A DNA stretch of 64,000 bases from Pilimelia terevasa (GTDB lineage Bacteria > Actinomycetota > Actinomycetes > Mycobacteriales > Micromonosporaceae). How positions within the stretch are numbered: the stretch's first letter is position 1; each line of letters opens with the position of its first letter. The translations under genes were made by a program, and so were the position numbers. The notes beneath the pieces were generated by a model. That model worked only from the letters and a program-made list of their open reading frames with translations. It did not search any database and was not told the origin of the DNA. Of the stretch, positions 16,634-24,934 are shown one piece after another. The stretch spans positions 1 to 64,000 of the forward strand of contig NZ_BMQC01000013.1 in assembly GCF_014647915.1 (NCBI RefSeq). The letters run 5' to 3'.

Positions 16634-17962
16634 TCAGGCGTCGGCGGTGGCGGGCGTGGGCGCGTCGGGCAGCAGGTGGGCGCCGACGTGCCGGGTCAGC
16701 TCCCAGTCCCGCCGGCCGCGCCACTCGCGCAGGACGGCGCGGGTCGCGGCACCGGCGAGCAGCAGCATGTACACCGGCACGCCGACGACGAGCTTGGCGT
16801 AGTCGAGGGCGCGGATGCGCAGCCCGTACTGCCGGCCGAAGTCGTGCAGGCCGATGATCTCGAAGAACAGGGTGCCCACGGTGGGCAGCAGCGGCAGGTA
16901 GGACAGCAGCGCGATCCCCACCGGCAGGTCGAACAGGATGGCCATCGTGAACCCCGCCAGCGTCGTCACCCCGGTGAACGCCTGCACGAACGGCGAGGCC
17001 AGCGTGTACCGCGCGAGCAGCCGCTGCCGGCGGCTGGGGAGCTGGCGCCAGTCGCCCTTGCGCAGTACCTGGAGGAAGCCCTGGTTCCACCTGGTCCGCT
17101 GCTTGAACAGCGCCATCGCCGAGTCGGGCGTCTCCTCCCGCGTGACCAGCAGCGCGTCGTAGGCCACGACGACCTTGCAGCCGATGCTGGACAGCCGCAC
17201 GCCCAGGTCGCAGTCCTCGGCCAGGCACTGCGGGTCCCAGCCGCCGACCTGGCGCAGCGTGTCCGCCCGGACGAAGACGGTGTTGCCGCCCAGCGGGATG
17301 AAGCCGCGCTGGGCCTGCAGGTGCAGCCGGCTGCGGAACCAGAAGAAGTACTCCAGGCAGTTGCGGACGCTGTACCAGTTGGAGTGGAAGTTGATGAGCT
17401 GCACGCCGCCCTGCACGACCGTCGCGTCGGTCGTGCGGAACGCGTAGTCGACGTGGGTGAGCAGGTCGGCGTGGACCTGGTCCTCGGCGTCGAAGACGCC
17501 GACGATGTCGCCGGTGCACGTCGGCAGCGCGGTGTTGAGGGCCTTGGGCTTGTTCTTCACCGCGTGCTGGTCGACGACCACGCGCACCTGCGGATACTCC
17601 GCGGCCAGTTCGTGCGCGACCGCCGAGGTCGCCGGGTCGTCGTGGCCGACGATGAGGATCAGCTCGAAGGCCTGGTGCCGGGACTGGAGGAGCTGGCGCA
17701 CGGTGCGGGCGAGCACCGCCTCCTCGTGTCGCGCGGGCAGGAGGAGCGAGAAGGTGTACGCGTGGCTGCCGTCGGGCGGCGCGAACCGCGTCGCGTGCAG
17801 TGTCTGCGGTGTCCGCCAGGCGTGCAGCGTCCACCACAGCGTGATGGTGGCGGCCAGAAAAAGGGTCGCCGACATTGCTACGGCAAGGCCAGTCAGGACC
17901 ACCGTGCACCCACCCGTTCGCGCAGTAAGGACGGGGGCACGGCCCCAGACCGTCCCCGCCAT
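16634..17962 (-). CDS. Processive-type family 2 glycosyltransferase, CslA-like
   Basis: The 442-residue protein has an N-terminal membrane helix, a GT-A catalytic domain (about 50-310) and three or four C-terminal helices. The family 2 signatures are present in order: DAED at the metal-sugar site, AEDCDLGVRLSS with the catalytic acid, and QRTRWNQG as the Q-x-x-R-W motif of processive synthases. It should make or extend a beta-linked polysaccharide across the membrane. The order GT2, GT39-like, copper oxidase recalls the cslA-glxA locus for hyphal-tip glycan in Streptomyces. The start is uncertain: ATG 17962 is listed, but an internal start just before the first membrane helix would also fit. 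Confidence 0.88.
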   Translation of the reverse strand: MAGTVWGRAPVLTARTGGCTVVLTGLAVAMSATLFLAATITLWWTLHAWRTPQTLHATRFAPPDGSHAYTFSLLLPARHEEAVLARTVRQLLQSRHQAFELILIVGHDDPATSAVAHELAAEYPQVRVVVDQHAVKNKPKALNTALPTCTGDIVGVFDAEDQVHADLLTHVDYAFRTTDATVVQGGVQLINFHSNWYSVRNCLEYFFWFRSRLHLQAQRGFIPLGGNTVFVRADTLRQVGGWDPQCLAEDCDLGVRLSSIGCKVVVAYDALLVTREETPDSAMALFKQRTRWNQGFLQVLRKGDWRQLPSRRQRLLARYTLASPFVQAFTGVTTLAGFTMAILFDLPVGIALLSYLPLLPTVGTLFFEIIGLHDFGRQYGLRIRALDYAKLVVGVPVYMLLLAGAATRAVLREWRGRRDWELTRHVGAHLLPDAPTPATADA

Positions 17963-18410
17963 CGGGCGCGTCCACGGGCACGGCGAAGCAGCGCAGTCTC
18001 AGCTTCGTCCGGGCACCACGCAGACACGCACGTCGATGGCATCCCCAGTCACCGACGCGTGAAACTCATCCTTGTGGACCGGCCCGACCGCTGGCAACAG
18101 CCATCGATGGGCCACCACACCAGCCAAGTCCGAAATCTTTGTGTTCGCCGGAAGGGTCGGAGCTTCGCCGGAGTGTCGTATCGGCAGATACCCGGCCACA
18201 TGGCCGACACCGGGGCTCCACTATGGCGCAGAACACAGTTCAGAGTGTCCATTCCCGGAATGGACCGCAGCGAAACCCGGCGGCCGGATGCGCGCGGGTG
18301 GACGTTCACGCCGACCGACTCCTGCGCCGCGGTGGTGTAGCGCGCGGCAGGACGGGGAATGGCGGACCGAGACGGCGGTGCGCCGTCGTCCGCCGGCCTG
18401 AGGAGGTCCC
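17963..18410. other. Intergenic region between divergent genes
   Basis: This 448-base stretch separates the GT2 gene from the gene at 18411 and has a lower GC content than its surroundings at about 18060-18260. Several short overlapping frames cross it on both strands, none with convincing codon bias or a ribosome site. It probably holds two divergent promoters; I see no clear operator or RNA. Confidence 0.45.
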
Positions 18411-19220
18411 ATGAGCACTCCCGGAATCATCGTGCTGGTCGTCGTACTCGCTCTCGTGGCCGCCGCGGCCGCGGTCGGTGCCCTCTGGTACCGCCGGCAG
18501 CGGCTGCGCCGCGTGTTCGGGCCCGAGTACGACCGCGCGCTCGCCTCGGCGCCCGACCGCCGGGCGGCCGAGGAGGAGCTGCGCGACCGCGAGCGCCGCC
18601 ACGAGGACCTGACGCTGCGCGAGATCCCGGCCGAGGCGCGCCGGGCCTACCACGTGCGGTGGAACCAGATCCAGGAGCAGTTCGTCGACGACCCCGCCGG
18701 TGCGGTCCGCGCCGCGGACGTCCTGCTGACGACCGTGATCGGCGAGCGCGGGTACCCGACCGACGGCTACGACCAGCAGGTCGCCGACCTGTCCGTGGAG
18801 CACGCCGACGTCCTGCACCACTACCGCGCCGCGCACGCGGTCAGCGACCGGGCGGCCGCCGACACCGCCTCCACCGAGGACCTGCGCCAGGCGCTCGTGC
18901 ACTACCGCCAGCTCGTGGCCACCCTGCTCGGTGCCGACACCGACACCGGCCGGCACCGCACCGACGGAGCCGCGCACGGTACCGACCCGCGGCACACCGA
19001 CCCGCGGCACCTCGACGGTCACGACCCGGCGCACGACGACCGGGCGGACGCGGACGCGGACGGTCGCGGCGCGGACGCGGCGGGCGACCGGGGCGCGGGG
19101 CGGTTCACCGACCGGCAGTACCACCCGGGGACGCACGGCGAGCCGGGCCGGGACCGGGAGTACGGGGAGCGGGAGAACGGAGCGGAGGCGGCCGACGGCC
19201 GCCCGCGCGCGACCCGCTGA
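18411..19220 (+). CDS. Membrane-anchored protein of unknown function, paralogue of the next gene
   Basis: The 269-residue protein has one N-terminal membrane helix (IIVLVVVLALVAAAAAVGAL), then a helical, highly charged cytoplasmic region (about 30-185) and a disordered tail of His-Thr-Asp and Asp-rich repeats. The helical part includes RWNQIQEQFVDDPAGAVRAA and DLRQALVHYRQLVATLL, features I have seen in unnamed actinobacterial membrane proteins; I can assign no function. ATG 18411 has an excellent GAGGAGGT site. The gene directly downstream encodes a protein with the same core motif and is probably co-transcribed. Confidence 0.8.
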   Translation: MSTPGIIVLVVVLALVAAAAAVGALWYRRQRLRRVFGPEYDRALASAPDRRAAEEELRDRERRHEDLTLREIPAEARRAYHVRWNQIQEQFVDDPAGAVRAADVLLTTVIGERGYPTDGYDQQVADLSVEHADVLHHYRAAHAVSDRAAADTASTEDLRQALVHYRQLVATLLGADTDTGRHRTDGAAHGTDPRHTDPRHLDGHDPAHDDRADADADGRGADAAGDRGAGRFTDRQYHPGTHGEPGRDREYGERENGAEAADGRPRATR

Positions 19221-19263
19221 CCACCCCACGCACTTCGTCATCGAACCGAGTGAGAGGACCACC

Positions 19264-19974
19264 ATGAGCCGCACCGTTCCGCAGCAGCCGCCCGCCGTCG
19301 GTCAGGCGACGGTCGACCGGAGTACCGACGACGACCGCCGCGGGGCCGGCAGCTCCACCGAGCGCCCCGACACGTCCACGGCGCGACCGGGCACCTCCAC
19401 CGAGCGGCCCGAGCCCCGCGGCGGGGACGGGACGGGCGAGTCGGTCGAGCGCCCCGACCCGGCGACCGGCCGCACCGCGTCCGCCGCCTCCGGCGCGACC
19501 AACCCGCCCGCCGCCTCCGGCGCAACCACCCCGCCCGCCGCGTCCGGCGCGGCTGCCGCGTCCGGGGGCGCGGGCGGGTCGGGTGCGCCGCGCGCGGGCG
19601 GCGAGGGGGCGGCGATCCCGCGCCAGGTGCGCGGGTCGGACCGGGACGCCGCGGCCCGGGACGCGGGCGGCCGCCCGGCCGGCGCGGCCGGCGGGCGCAC
19701 CGGCGACGCGGCGGAGGACGGCCTGTGGCCGGACGGCGCCGCCGACGACTTCGACCGGCAGTGGCGGGACATCCAGTCCGGCTTCGTCGACGACCCGCGG
19801 ACGGCCTACACCGAGGCCCGCGAGCTGCTCGACGGCGCGGTCGCGCAGTACACCGAAGCCCTGCGCCGCCGGCTGGCCGACATCGCCGAGGGCGCCGGGG
19901 ACGACGCCGACACCGAGCGCCTGCGGACGGCCCTGCGGGCGCAGCGGCGGCTCCTCACCCGCCTGACCCACTGA
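19264..19974 (+). CDS. Protein of unknown function sharing the WxxIQxxFVDDP core
   Basis: The 236-residue protein has no membrane helix. Its first 160 residues are disordered, with Ser/Thr/Pro/Arg-rich runs and near repeats of ASGATNPPA. The C-terminal 75 residues form the folded part: QWRDIQSGFVDDPRTAYTEA, then DTERLRTALRAQRRLL, matching the neighbour's RWNQIQEQFVDDPAGAVRAA and its closing DLRQALVHYRQLV. It thus looks like a soluble shortened paralogue that might partner the membrane form. ATG 19264 follows GAGAGGACC. A strong terminator follows. Confidence 0.75.
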   Translation: MSRTVPQQPPAVGQATVDRSTDDDRRGAGSSTERPDTSTARPGTSTERPEPRGGDGTGESVERPDPATGRTASAASGATNPPAASGATTPPAASGAAAASGGAGGSGAPRAGGEGAAIPRQVRGSDRDAAARDAGGRPAGAAGGRTGDAAEDGLWPDGAADDFDRQWRDIQSGFVDDPRTAYTEARELLDGAVAQYTEALRRRLADIAEGAGDDADTERLRTALRAQRRLLTRLTH

Positions 19975-19982
19975 ACTCCCAC

Positions 19983-20033
19983 GCCGACGGCGGCGCACCA
20001 GCGGCCCGTGGGCCTCGGTGCGCCGCCGTCGGC
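19983..20033. terminator. Long hairpin between convergent genes
   Basis: Two exact 17-base arms (GCCGACGGCGGCGCACC and its complement) enclose a 17-base loop, nine bases after the stop of the plus-strand gene and just before the end of the minus-strand gene at 20042. It probably terminates both transcripts. Confidence 0.8.
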
Positions 20034-20041
20034 CTGGGGGC

Positions 20042-20440
20042 TCACACGGGCGGGATCACGAGCCGGTAGTCGTACGACGTCTCGTTGTCGCGCAGCGCCA
20101 GGTAGCCGGTGTGCAGAAGCTGCTCCATGGTGGACATGAGGACCAGCGCGACGAACCGGTCGTAGGCCAGCGACCACTCCGCCGCGTCGTCGCCGTCGCG
20201 CAGGACCGCCGACATCTCGGCCGCGTAGAACTCGTGCAGCCGGAAGTTGAGGATCTCGCCGTTGTCGTCGGCGGCCAGGGCGAGGGCGTCGAGCAGGACC
20301 GTCACGTACGGCGGCCACGTCCGCTCCTCCACGACCGCGCGCCACTCGGCCACGCTGAGCAGCATGACGTCCGGGCGGTGGCGCCACCGGTCGCCGCTGA
20401 CGGTGAACTCCTCCGTCGCCGACGGTTGAAGTACGGGCAT
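20042..20440 (-). CDS. Conserved-looking hypothetical protein, 132 residues
   Basis: I do not recognise this family. The protein is soluble, acidic and mostly helical, without signal peptide or cysteines. Distinct stretches are RWRHRPDVMLLSVAEWRAVVEE, an EFYAAEMSAVL helix and a C-terminal NETSYDYRLVIPPV. Codon use is normal for the region, and a GGAG site precedes ATG 20440. It stands alone, convergent with the previous pair. Confidence 0.7.
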   Translation of the reverse strand: MPVLQPSATEEFTVSGDRWRHRPDVMLLSVAEWRAVVEERTWPPYVTVLLDALALAADDNGEILNFRLHEFYAAEMSAVLRDGDDAAEWSLAYDRFVALVLMSTMEQLLHTGYLALRDNETSYDYRLVIPPV

Positions 20441-20641
20441 GACAGTCTCCGAACGTCCAGGGTGGTCCCGGCGTCGCCGGACGCGGCGCCGTCGGGGCTG
20501 CTCTGCCCTACCCTGCCGCCCGCGAAACCCGGGCGCGACCCGGACCCCGGCCGGATGGCACGAAGGTCACAGTGGAGGGTCGCCCGTACCGGTGACCGCG
20601 GTACCACCCGCGGCCGGCCGGTCAGCCGAACGGCCGGCCGG

Positions 20642-23600
20642 TCAGCCGAGCGGCTGGCCCGTGAAGACCGAGACGGCGACCGTCGCGAGACCGCCGCCGA
20701 CGACGGCCGCGGCGAAGCCGACCGTCGAGGCCTTCCACGACGTACTGACCTTGCGCAGCACCAGGGCCACGCCGAGGCTCAGCAGCAGGATCGCGCCGGC
20801 CTTGGGCACCTCGCCGAGCAGCGAGGCGAGCGCGGCGCCGCGCTGGGAGTTGCAGGGCAGTCCGTCCACACAGTTCGCGGACGCCTCGCCGTTGAGGGTC
20901 AGGCTCCACAGCACCAGCACAACCAGCGGTACCGCGAACCACAGTGCCGTGTACGCCATCGCCTGGTTGTAGCCGTTGGACAGCCGCCCCGGCGCGGCCT
21001 CGTCGGCCTCGGACCGGCGGATCCGGCTCTGGGTGGACGGGCCGGGCGCGGCCGGGTCGCCGCCGCGGTACGGGGACACGCTGCCGGTGCCGGAGGTCGG
21101 CGCCGACTGCCGGTAGGCGGCCGGGCGGGTGGTGACCGCGCGGGAGCCGTACCCGTCGGCCGGCTGGTCGAGCATCCCCGTCGAGGTCTCGTCGCTCAGG
21201 AGCGGGCGGCGCGCGGGCGCACGGTCGCCGGCGTCCCGGTAGTTGGCCGGCCCGCGGTACCCGCCGTCGGTCTGGTCGCGCCGGGGGCGCGGGGCGCCGT
21301 CGCCGCGCTCCCGGGTCGGGCGGGCCGGGGGTTCGCGGCGGGTGCGGGCGCTGCCGGGCGGATCGTCGACCGGGCGCCGCTGGGCGGGAGGGTACGCACG
21401 TTCGTCGATGGATTCCACGCCGGGACGGTACCCGGCCGGCCGGCGTGGGCGGCCTTCGGCGCCGGTCCGGTAGCCGGCCGGCCGGCCGGCGCCGTCGGTC
21501 TGCTCCGCCGGCCAGTCCCGGTCCCGGTCGTCGGTGTCGTCGGCGCGGACCGGCCGGCGGCGGACCACGTCGGTGCTCGCCGCCGGGTCGCCGTCGCGCC
21601 GCCGGGTCGGCCGCGGGGGCTGGCCGTCGGTCAGCTCGCGGCCGCGGGAGGGCCGGCCGGCGCGCGGGGGCGGGCCGTCGGCCCGGTCCCGGCGGACGCG
21701 CGCCTCGCCGGCCTCCGGGCGGTCGGGCCGGGGCCGCTGCGGGCGGTCCTCGGGGGCGTCGGCGAGATCGCGCGCGGAGCGGCCGGCGTCCCGCGCGCGG
21801 GACTGGCCGGCCTCCGCGCCCTCGTCGCGGCGACGCGGCCGGCCGGTCGGTCCGGGGCGATCGGCGTCCGCGGGCTCGCGGCGGCGCGGGGGCTGGCCGG
21901 CCTCGGTCATGGAACGGTCCGCGGAGCCGCGGCGGCGCGGGGGCTGGCCGGCGTCCGTCATGGACGGGTCCGCGGGGTTCCGGCGGCGCGGGGGCTGACC
22001 CGCGTCCGTCATGGACCGGTCCGCGGGGTCCCGGCGGCGCGGCGGCTGACCCGCGTCCGTCATGGACCGGTCCGCGGGGTCCCGGCGGCGCGGCGGCTGA
22101 CCCGCCTCCGTCATGGAGCGGCGGCGCGGGGGCTGGCCGGCGTCCGTGAGGCCCTGGCGGCGGGGGGACTCGTCGTCGTCCCGCAGGTCCCGGCGCGGCG
22201 GCGGCTCGTCGGCGTCGGACACGGACCGGCGGCGCGGCGGCCGCGCGGCGCCGGGGGCGTCCCGGCCGGCGCGCGGGAGCCCGGCGCCGGCCCGGGCCGA
22301 CCGGCCCCGGCCCGCCGGCCCGTCGGGGCGGCGCGCACCGGCGTCCGGGTCGTCGCCGCTCCCGCGGGCGTAGTCGTCGGCGTCCTCGTCCACGTCGTCG
22401 GGCAGCTCGGACCAGGAGACGTCGACGGTGTCCCGGGACCGCCCGCGGCCGCGGGCGGGGGCGTCGCGGTAGCTGCGGCTGACGGGGTCGTCGGTGCGGC
22501 CGCGGGCGGCCGGGCGGGGTTCCTGGCCGCCGTCGGTGTCCTCGTCGAACTCGGGCTCCGCGGCGACCGGCCGGCGGCGGCGCGGCGGGTAGGGGGCCGC
22601 GTCGGCGCGGTCGGCCGGCGGGTCGTCGCCGCGCTGGCGGCGACCCCGCGGCGCGTCGGTGTCCGCCGCACCGGCGGGCCTCCGCTGCTCGTCGTACCGG
22701 TCGTCGTCGTACCGGTCGTCGGCGGACGGCGCGTCGTCGTCGCGGAACCCGTCCTCGTACCGGTCCTCGGCGTAGCGCTCGCTGTAGCGGGCGTCGTCGT
22801 CGTACCGGTCCTCGGCGAAGCGGGCGTCGTCGTACCGGTCGTCGTCGGCGCGCCCGGACCCGTTGTCGGCGTACCGCGGTTCGTCGGCGTAGCGGACCTC
22901 GGCGACGTACCCGGACCCGTCGGTGTCGGGCGCGTCGGCGTAGCGGGGACCCGCGGAACGCGGCTCGGCGGCGCGGGGGGCCGGGCGGGGTTCGGGGTCG
23001 TGCGCCGGGGCGTCGGCGTAGCGCGACGCGGCGTAGCGGATCCCGGCCTGGGGAGGGCCGTTGTCAGCCGGCCGGTCCGCGTACCCCGTCGCCTCCGCCC
23101 GGTCCTCGACGCGGCGGGGGGCCGCCGCGTCGGCGTAGCGGGGCGCGGCGGCCTCGTCGTCGGCGTAGCGGGGTGCGGCGGGGCGCTCGTCGGCGTAGCG
23201 CGGGGCCGCAGCCCGGTCCTCGGCGTAGCGGGGCGGGGCGGGGGGCTCCTCGGTGTAGCGCGGGGGGCCGGCCTGGTCGTCGGCGTAGCGCGGAGCCGCG
23301 GTCCGGTCGTCGGCGTAGCGGGCGGCCGCGGCCTGGCCGCCGGCGTAGTGGGCAGCCGCGGCCTGGCCGCCGGCGTAGTGGGCAGCCGCGGCCTGGTCGT
23401 CCGGGTAGCGGGCGCCCCCCGCCTGGTCCCCGGCGTAGCGGACACCCCCGGCGTGGTCTCCGGCGTAGCGGGCGCTCTCGGCCTGGCCGCCGGCGTAGCG
23501 GGCACCCCCGGTCTGGTCTCCGGCGTAGGGGGCGGCCGCGGTCCGGTCCCCGGCGTAGGGCGGGCTTGCGACCCAGCCGTCGGCGTGGCCCCGGTCGCCC

Positions 23601-24934
23601 GCGTGGCGGGAAGCGGCCTCCCGGGCGTCGGCGCGCGGAGCGGCCTGCGGGTGCTGCGCGGCGTCGCGCGGCGTCGGCCACCGGTCGTCGGCGTCGCGCG
23701 GTGCGGGAGCGGCCTGGGGGTCCGCCTGCGGCGCGGCGGCGTAGCCCGCCCCGGCCGCCGCGGACCAGCCCCCGCGCGCGGCCTCGCGCGCGCGAGCGCC
23801 GGCCTCGTCGGCCGGCGGGTAGGCGCGGCGCGCGTCGGGCGCACCGGCGCCCGACGCCCAGCCGCCGGCAGCCGGTGCCGCGTCGGAGCCCGCGGCGGTC
23901 CACGCCGGGGCGGCGCCGTAGGGCTCGGCCCGCTCGGGCTCGGCGCGGCGCGGGTGGTAGCCGGCGAGGTCGCCCGTCTGGTCGGCCTGGCGGCGACGCC
24001 CCTCGTACCCGTCCGCGGCGTGCGCGGCCGCGCCGTACGACCGGCCGGCCGGGTCGGACCACGCGCCGCCGTACTCCGCCCCCGGCACGGCGTGCCGCTG
24101 CGCGGACCCGTACCCGGTCGCGGCGCGGTACCCCTGCGGGGGCGCGCCGTAGTCCGGCGCGCGGGCACCGTAGTCAGGCGCGCGGGCGCTGTAGTCCGGC
24201 GCGGGGGCGCCGTGGTCCCGGGCCGGAGCGCCGTAGTCCGGCGCCGGGGCGCGGTAGTTGCCGGCCTGGGTGCCGTAGTCCTGCGTGCCGGAGTCGGCAG
24301 AGGGCGCGCGGTGGCCCGGCGACGGTGCGCCGTAGTCCCGCGTGACCGGGGCGGACGACGGGGTGGCGCCGCCGCCGTACTCCCAGGTGGGGCTGGGGGG
24401 CGGCGCCGGGTACGGCGCTGCCGGGGCGGAGCGCTGCGCGGCGGCGGGGCGGTCCCACGACGGCCGGGCGGACCACGCCGACGGCGCCGGTGCGGAGGTG
24501 GCCGGCGTGCTCCAGCGCGGGTCGGTCGGGCGGTCGTCGGCCGGGGGCGGCGCGGCCGCGTCCGGCCAGGCGGCGGCGCGGGGGTCGCGCCAGGGCGTCC
24601 CGTTGGGGTCGGACTGCCGGAGGGCCTCGTAGCGTGAGCTGCCGGGCCCGTAGTCGGCGCGGCGCAGGGCCGGCAGGACCTCGCCGACGTACGCCGTGTC
24701 CTCCTCGTCCGCCGGGGGACGGTGGGCGCCGGGCCGGTCGGTGCCGGACCCGTCGGTGCCGGCGACCCGGTGCCGGCCGGAGTCGGCGCCGCCGTACGGC
24801 GGCCAGCCGCCAGCGGAGCCCGCGACGGGACCCGGGTCCGGTGGCGGGGGCCGCTCAGGTTCGAGCCACCCGTCCGCGGAGGACCGGGGCGTCCGCGTGC
24901 GCGGGCCCTCCTCCCAATCTCGGTGGTAGCTCAC
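20642..24934 (-). CDS. Very long disordered tandem-repeat protein with C-terminal membrane domain
   Basis: About 1430 residues. Residues 1 to roughly 1310 are low complexity, rich in Ala, Arg, Asp, Pro and Tyr. They include about sixteen tandem decapeptides of the type RYADDxAAAP and several 17-residue units of the type MTDAGQPPRRRxPADRS. The last 120 residues fold as a membrane domain of three or four helices with two cysteines in a short outer loop (NCVDGLPCNSQRG). The cytoplasmic tail could act as a charged scaffold or condensate-forming region at the membrane; this is inference. The start is uncertain: GTG 24934 (VSYHRDWEE) is chosen as the first plausible protein sequence, but its GGAGG lies 16 bases away. 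It is divergent from dnaB. Confidence 0.75.
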   Translation of the reverse strand: MSYHRDWEEGPRTRTPRSSADGWLEPERPPPPDPGPVAGSAGGWPPYGGADSGRHRVAGTDGSGTDRPGAHRPPADEEDTAYVGEVLPALRRADYGPGSSRYEALRQSDPNGTPWRDPRAAAWPDAAAPPPADDRPTDPRWSTPATSAPAPSAWSARPSWDRPAAAQRSAPAAPYPAPPPSPTWEYGGGATPSSAPVTRDYGAPSPGHRAPSADSGTQDYGTQAGNYRAPAPDYGAPARDHGAPAPDYSARAPDYGARAPDYGAPPQGYRAATGYGSAQRHAVPGAEYGGAWSDPAGRSYGAAAHAADGYEGRRRQADQTGDLAGYHPRRAEPERAEPYGAAPAWTAAGSDAAPAAGGWASGAGAPDARRAYPPADEAGARAREAARGGWSAAAGAGYAAAPQADPQAAPAPRDADDRWPTPRDAAQHPQAAPRADAREAASRHAGDRGHADGWVASPPYAGDRTAAAPYAGDQTGGARYAGGQAESARYAGDHAGGVRYAGDQAGGARYPDDQAAAAHYAGGQAAAAHYAGGQAAAARYADDRTAAPRYADDQAGPPRYTEEPPAPPRYAEDRAAAPRYADERPAAPRYADDEAAAPRYADAAAPRRVEDRAEATGYADRPADNGPPQAGIRYAASRYADAPAHDPEPRPAPRAAEPRSAGPRYADAPDTDGSGYVAEVRYADEPRYADNGSGRADDDRYDDARFAEDRYDDDARYSERYAEDRYEDGFRDDDAPSADDRYDDDRYDEQRRPAGAADTDAPRGRRQRGDDPPADRADAAPYPPRRRRPVAAEPEFDEDTDGGQEPRPAARGRTDDPVSRSYRDAPARGRGRSRDTVDVSWSELPDDVDEDADDYARGSGDDPDAGARRPDGPAGRGRSARAGAGLPRAGRDAPGAARPPRRRSVSDADEPPPRRDLRDDDESPRRQGLTDAGQPPRRRSMTEAGQPPRRRDPADRSMTDAGQPPRRRDPADRSMTDAGQPPRRRNPADPSMTDAGQPPRRRGSADRSMTEAGQPPRRREPADADRPGPTGRPRRRDEGAEAGQSRARDAGRSARDLADAPEDRPQRPRPDRPEAGEARVRRDRADGPPPRAGRPSRGRELTDGQPPRPTRRRDGDPAASTDVVRRRPVRADDTDDRDRDWPAEQTDGAGRPAGYRTGAEGRPRRPAGYRPGVESIDERAYPPAQRRPVDDPPGSARTRREPPARPTRERGDGAPRPRRDQTDGGYRGPANYRDAGDRAPARRPLLSDETSTGMLDQPADGYGSRAVTTRPAAYRQSAPTSGTGSVSPYRGGDPAAPGPSTQSRIRRSEADEAAPGRLSNGYNQAMAYTALWFAVPLVVLVLWSLTLNGEASANCVDGLPCNSQRGAALASLLGEVPKAGAILLLSLGVALVLRKVSTSWKASTVGFAAAVVGGGLATVAVSVFTGQPLG
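21872..22140. repeat. Tandem 51-base coding repeats
   Basis: Within the long disordered gene, a unit of about 51 bases recurs five or six times. On the minus strand it encodes MT(D/E)AGQPPRRR followed by a variable xPADRS. Copies differ at a few positions, so the array is fairly old but still homogenised. Confidence 0.8.
23120..23560. repeat. Tandem 30-base coding repeats
   Basis: About sixteen adjacent 30-base units within the long disordered gene encode decapeptides such as HYAGGQAAAA, RYADDRTAAP and RYAEDRAAAP. Tyr-Ala is invariant in nearly all, while the acidic pair and the Ala/Pro run vary. Confidence 0.8.

Noticed and set aside
17963-18410. Small genes in the gap before 18411
   Set aside because: Several frames of 60-110 codons overlap on both strands, but none has a ribosome site, codon bias or recognisable sequence.
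23120-23560. CRISPR-like array
   Set aside because: The 30-base repeats have no unique spacers and are in-frame coding repeats.
20018-24637. A 1539-codon open frame on the plus strand
   Set aside because: It is the complement of the disordered repeat gene. The translation is Val/Gly/Arg low complexity with no fold or ribosome site, as expected from third-position GC bias.
24840-24870. tRNA T-arm-like GGTTCGAGCC
   Set aside because: It lies inside the N-terminal coding part of the long disordered gene, and no acceptor or anticodon arms are at the right distances.
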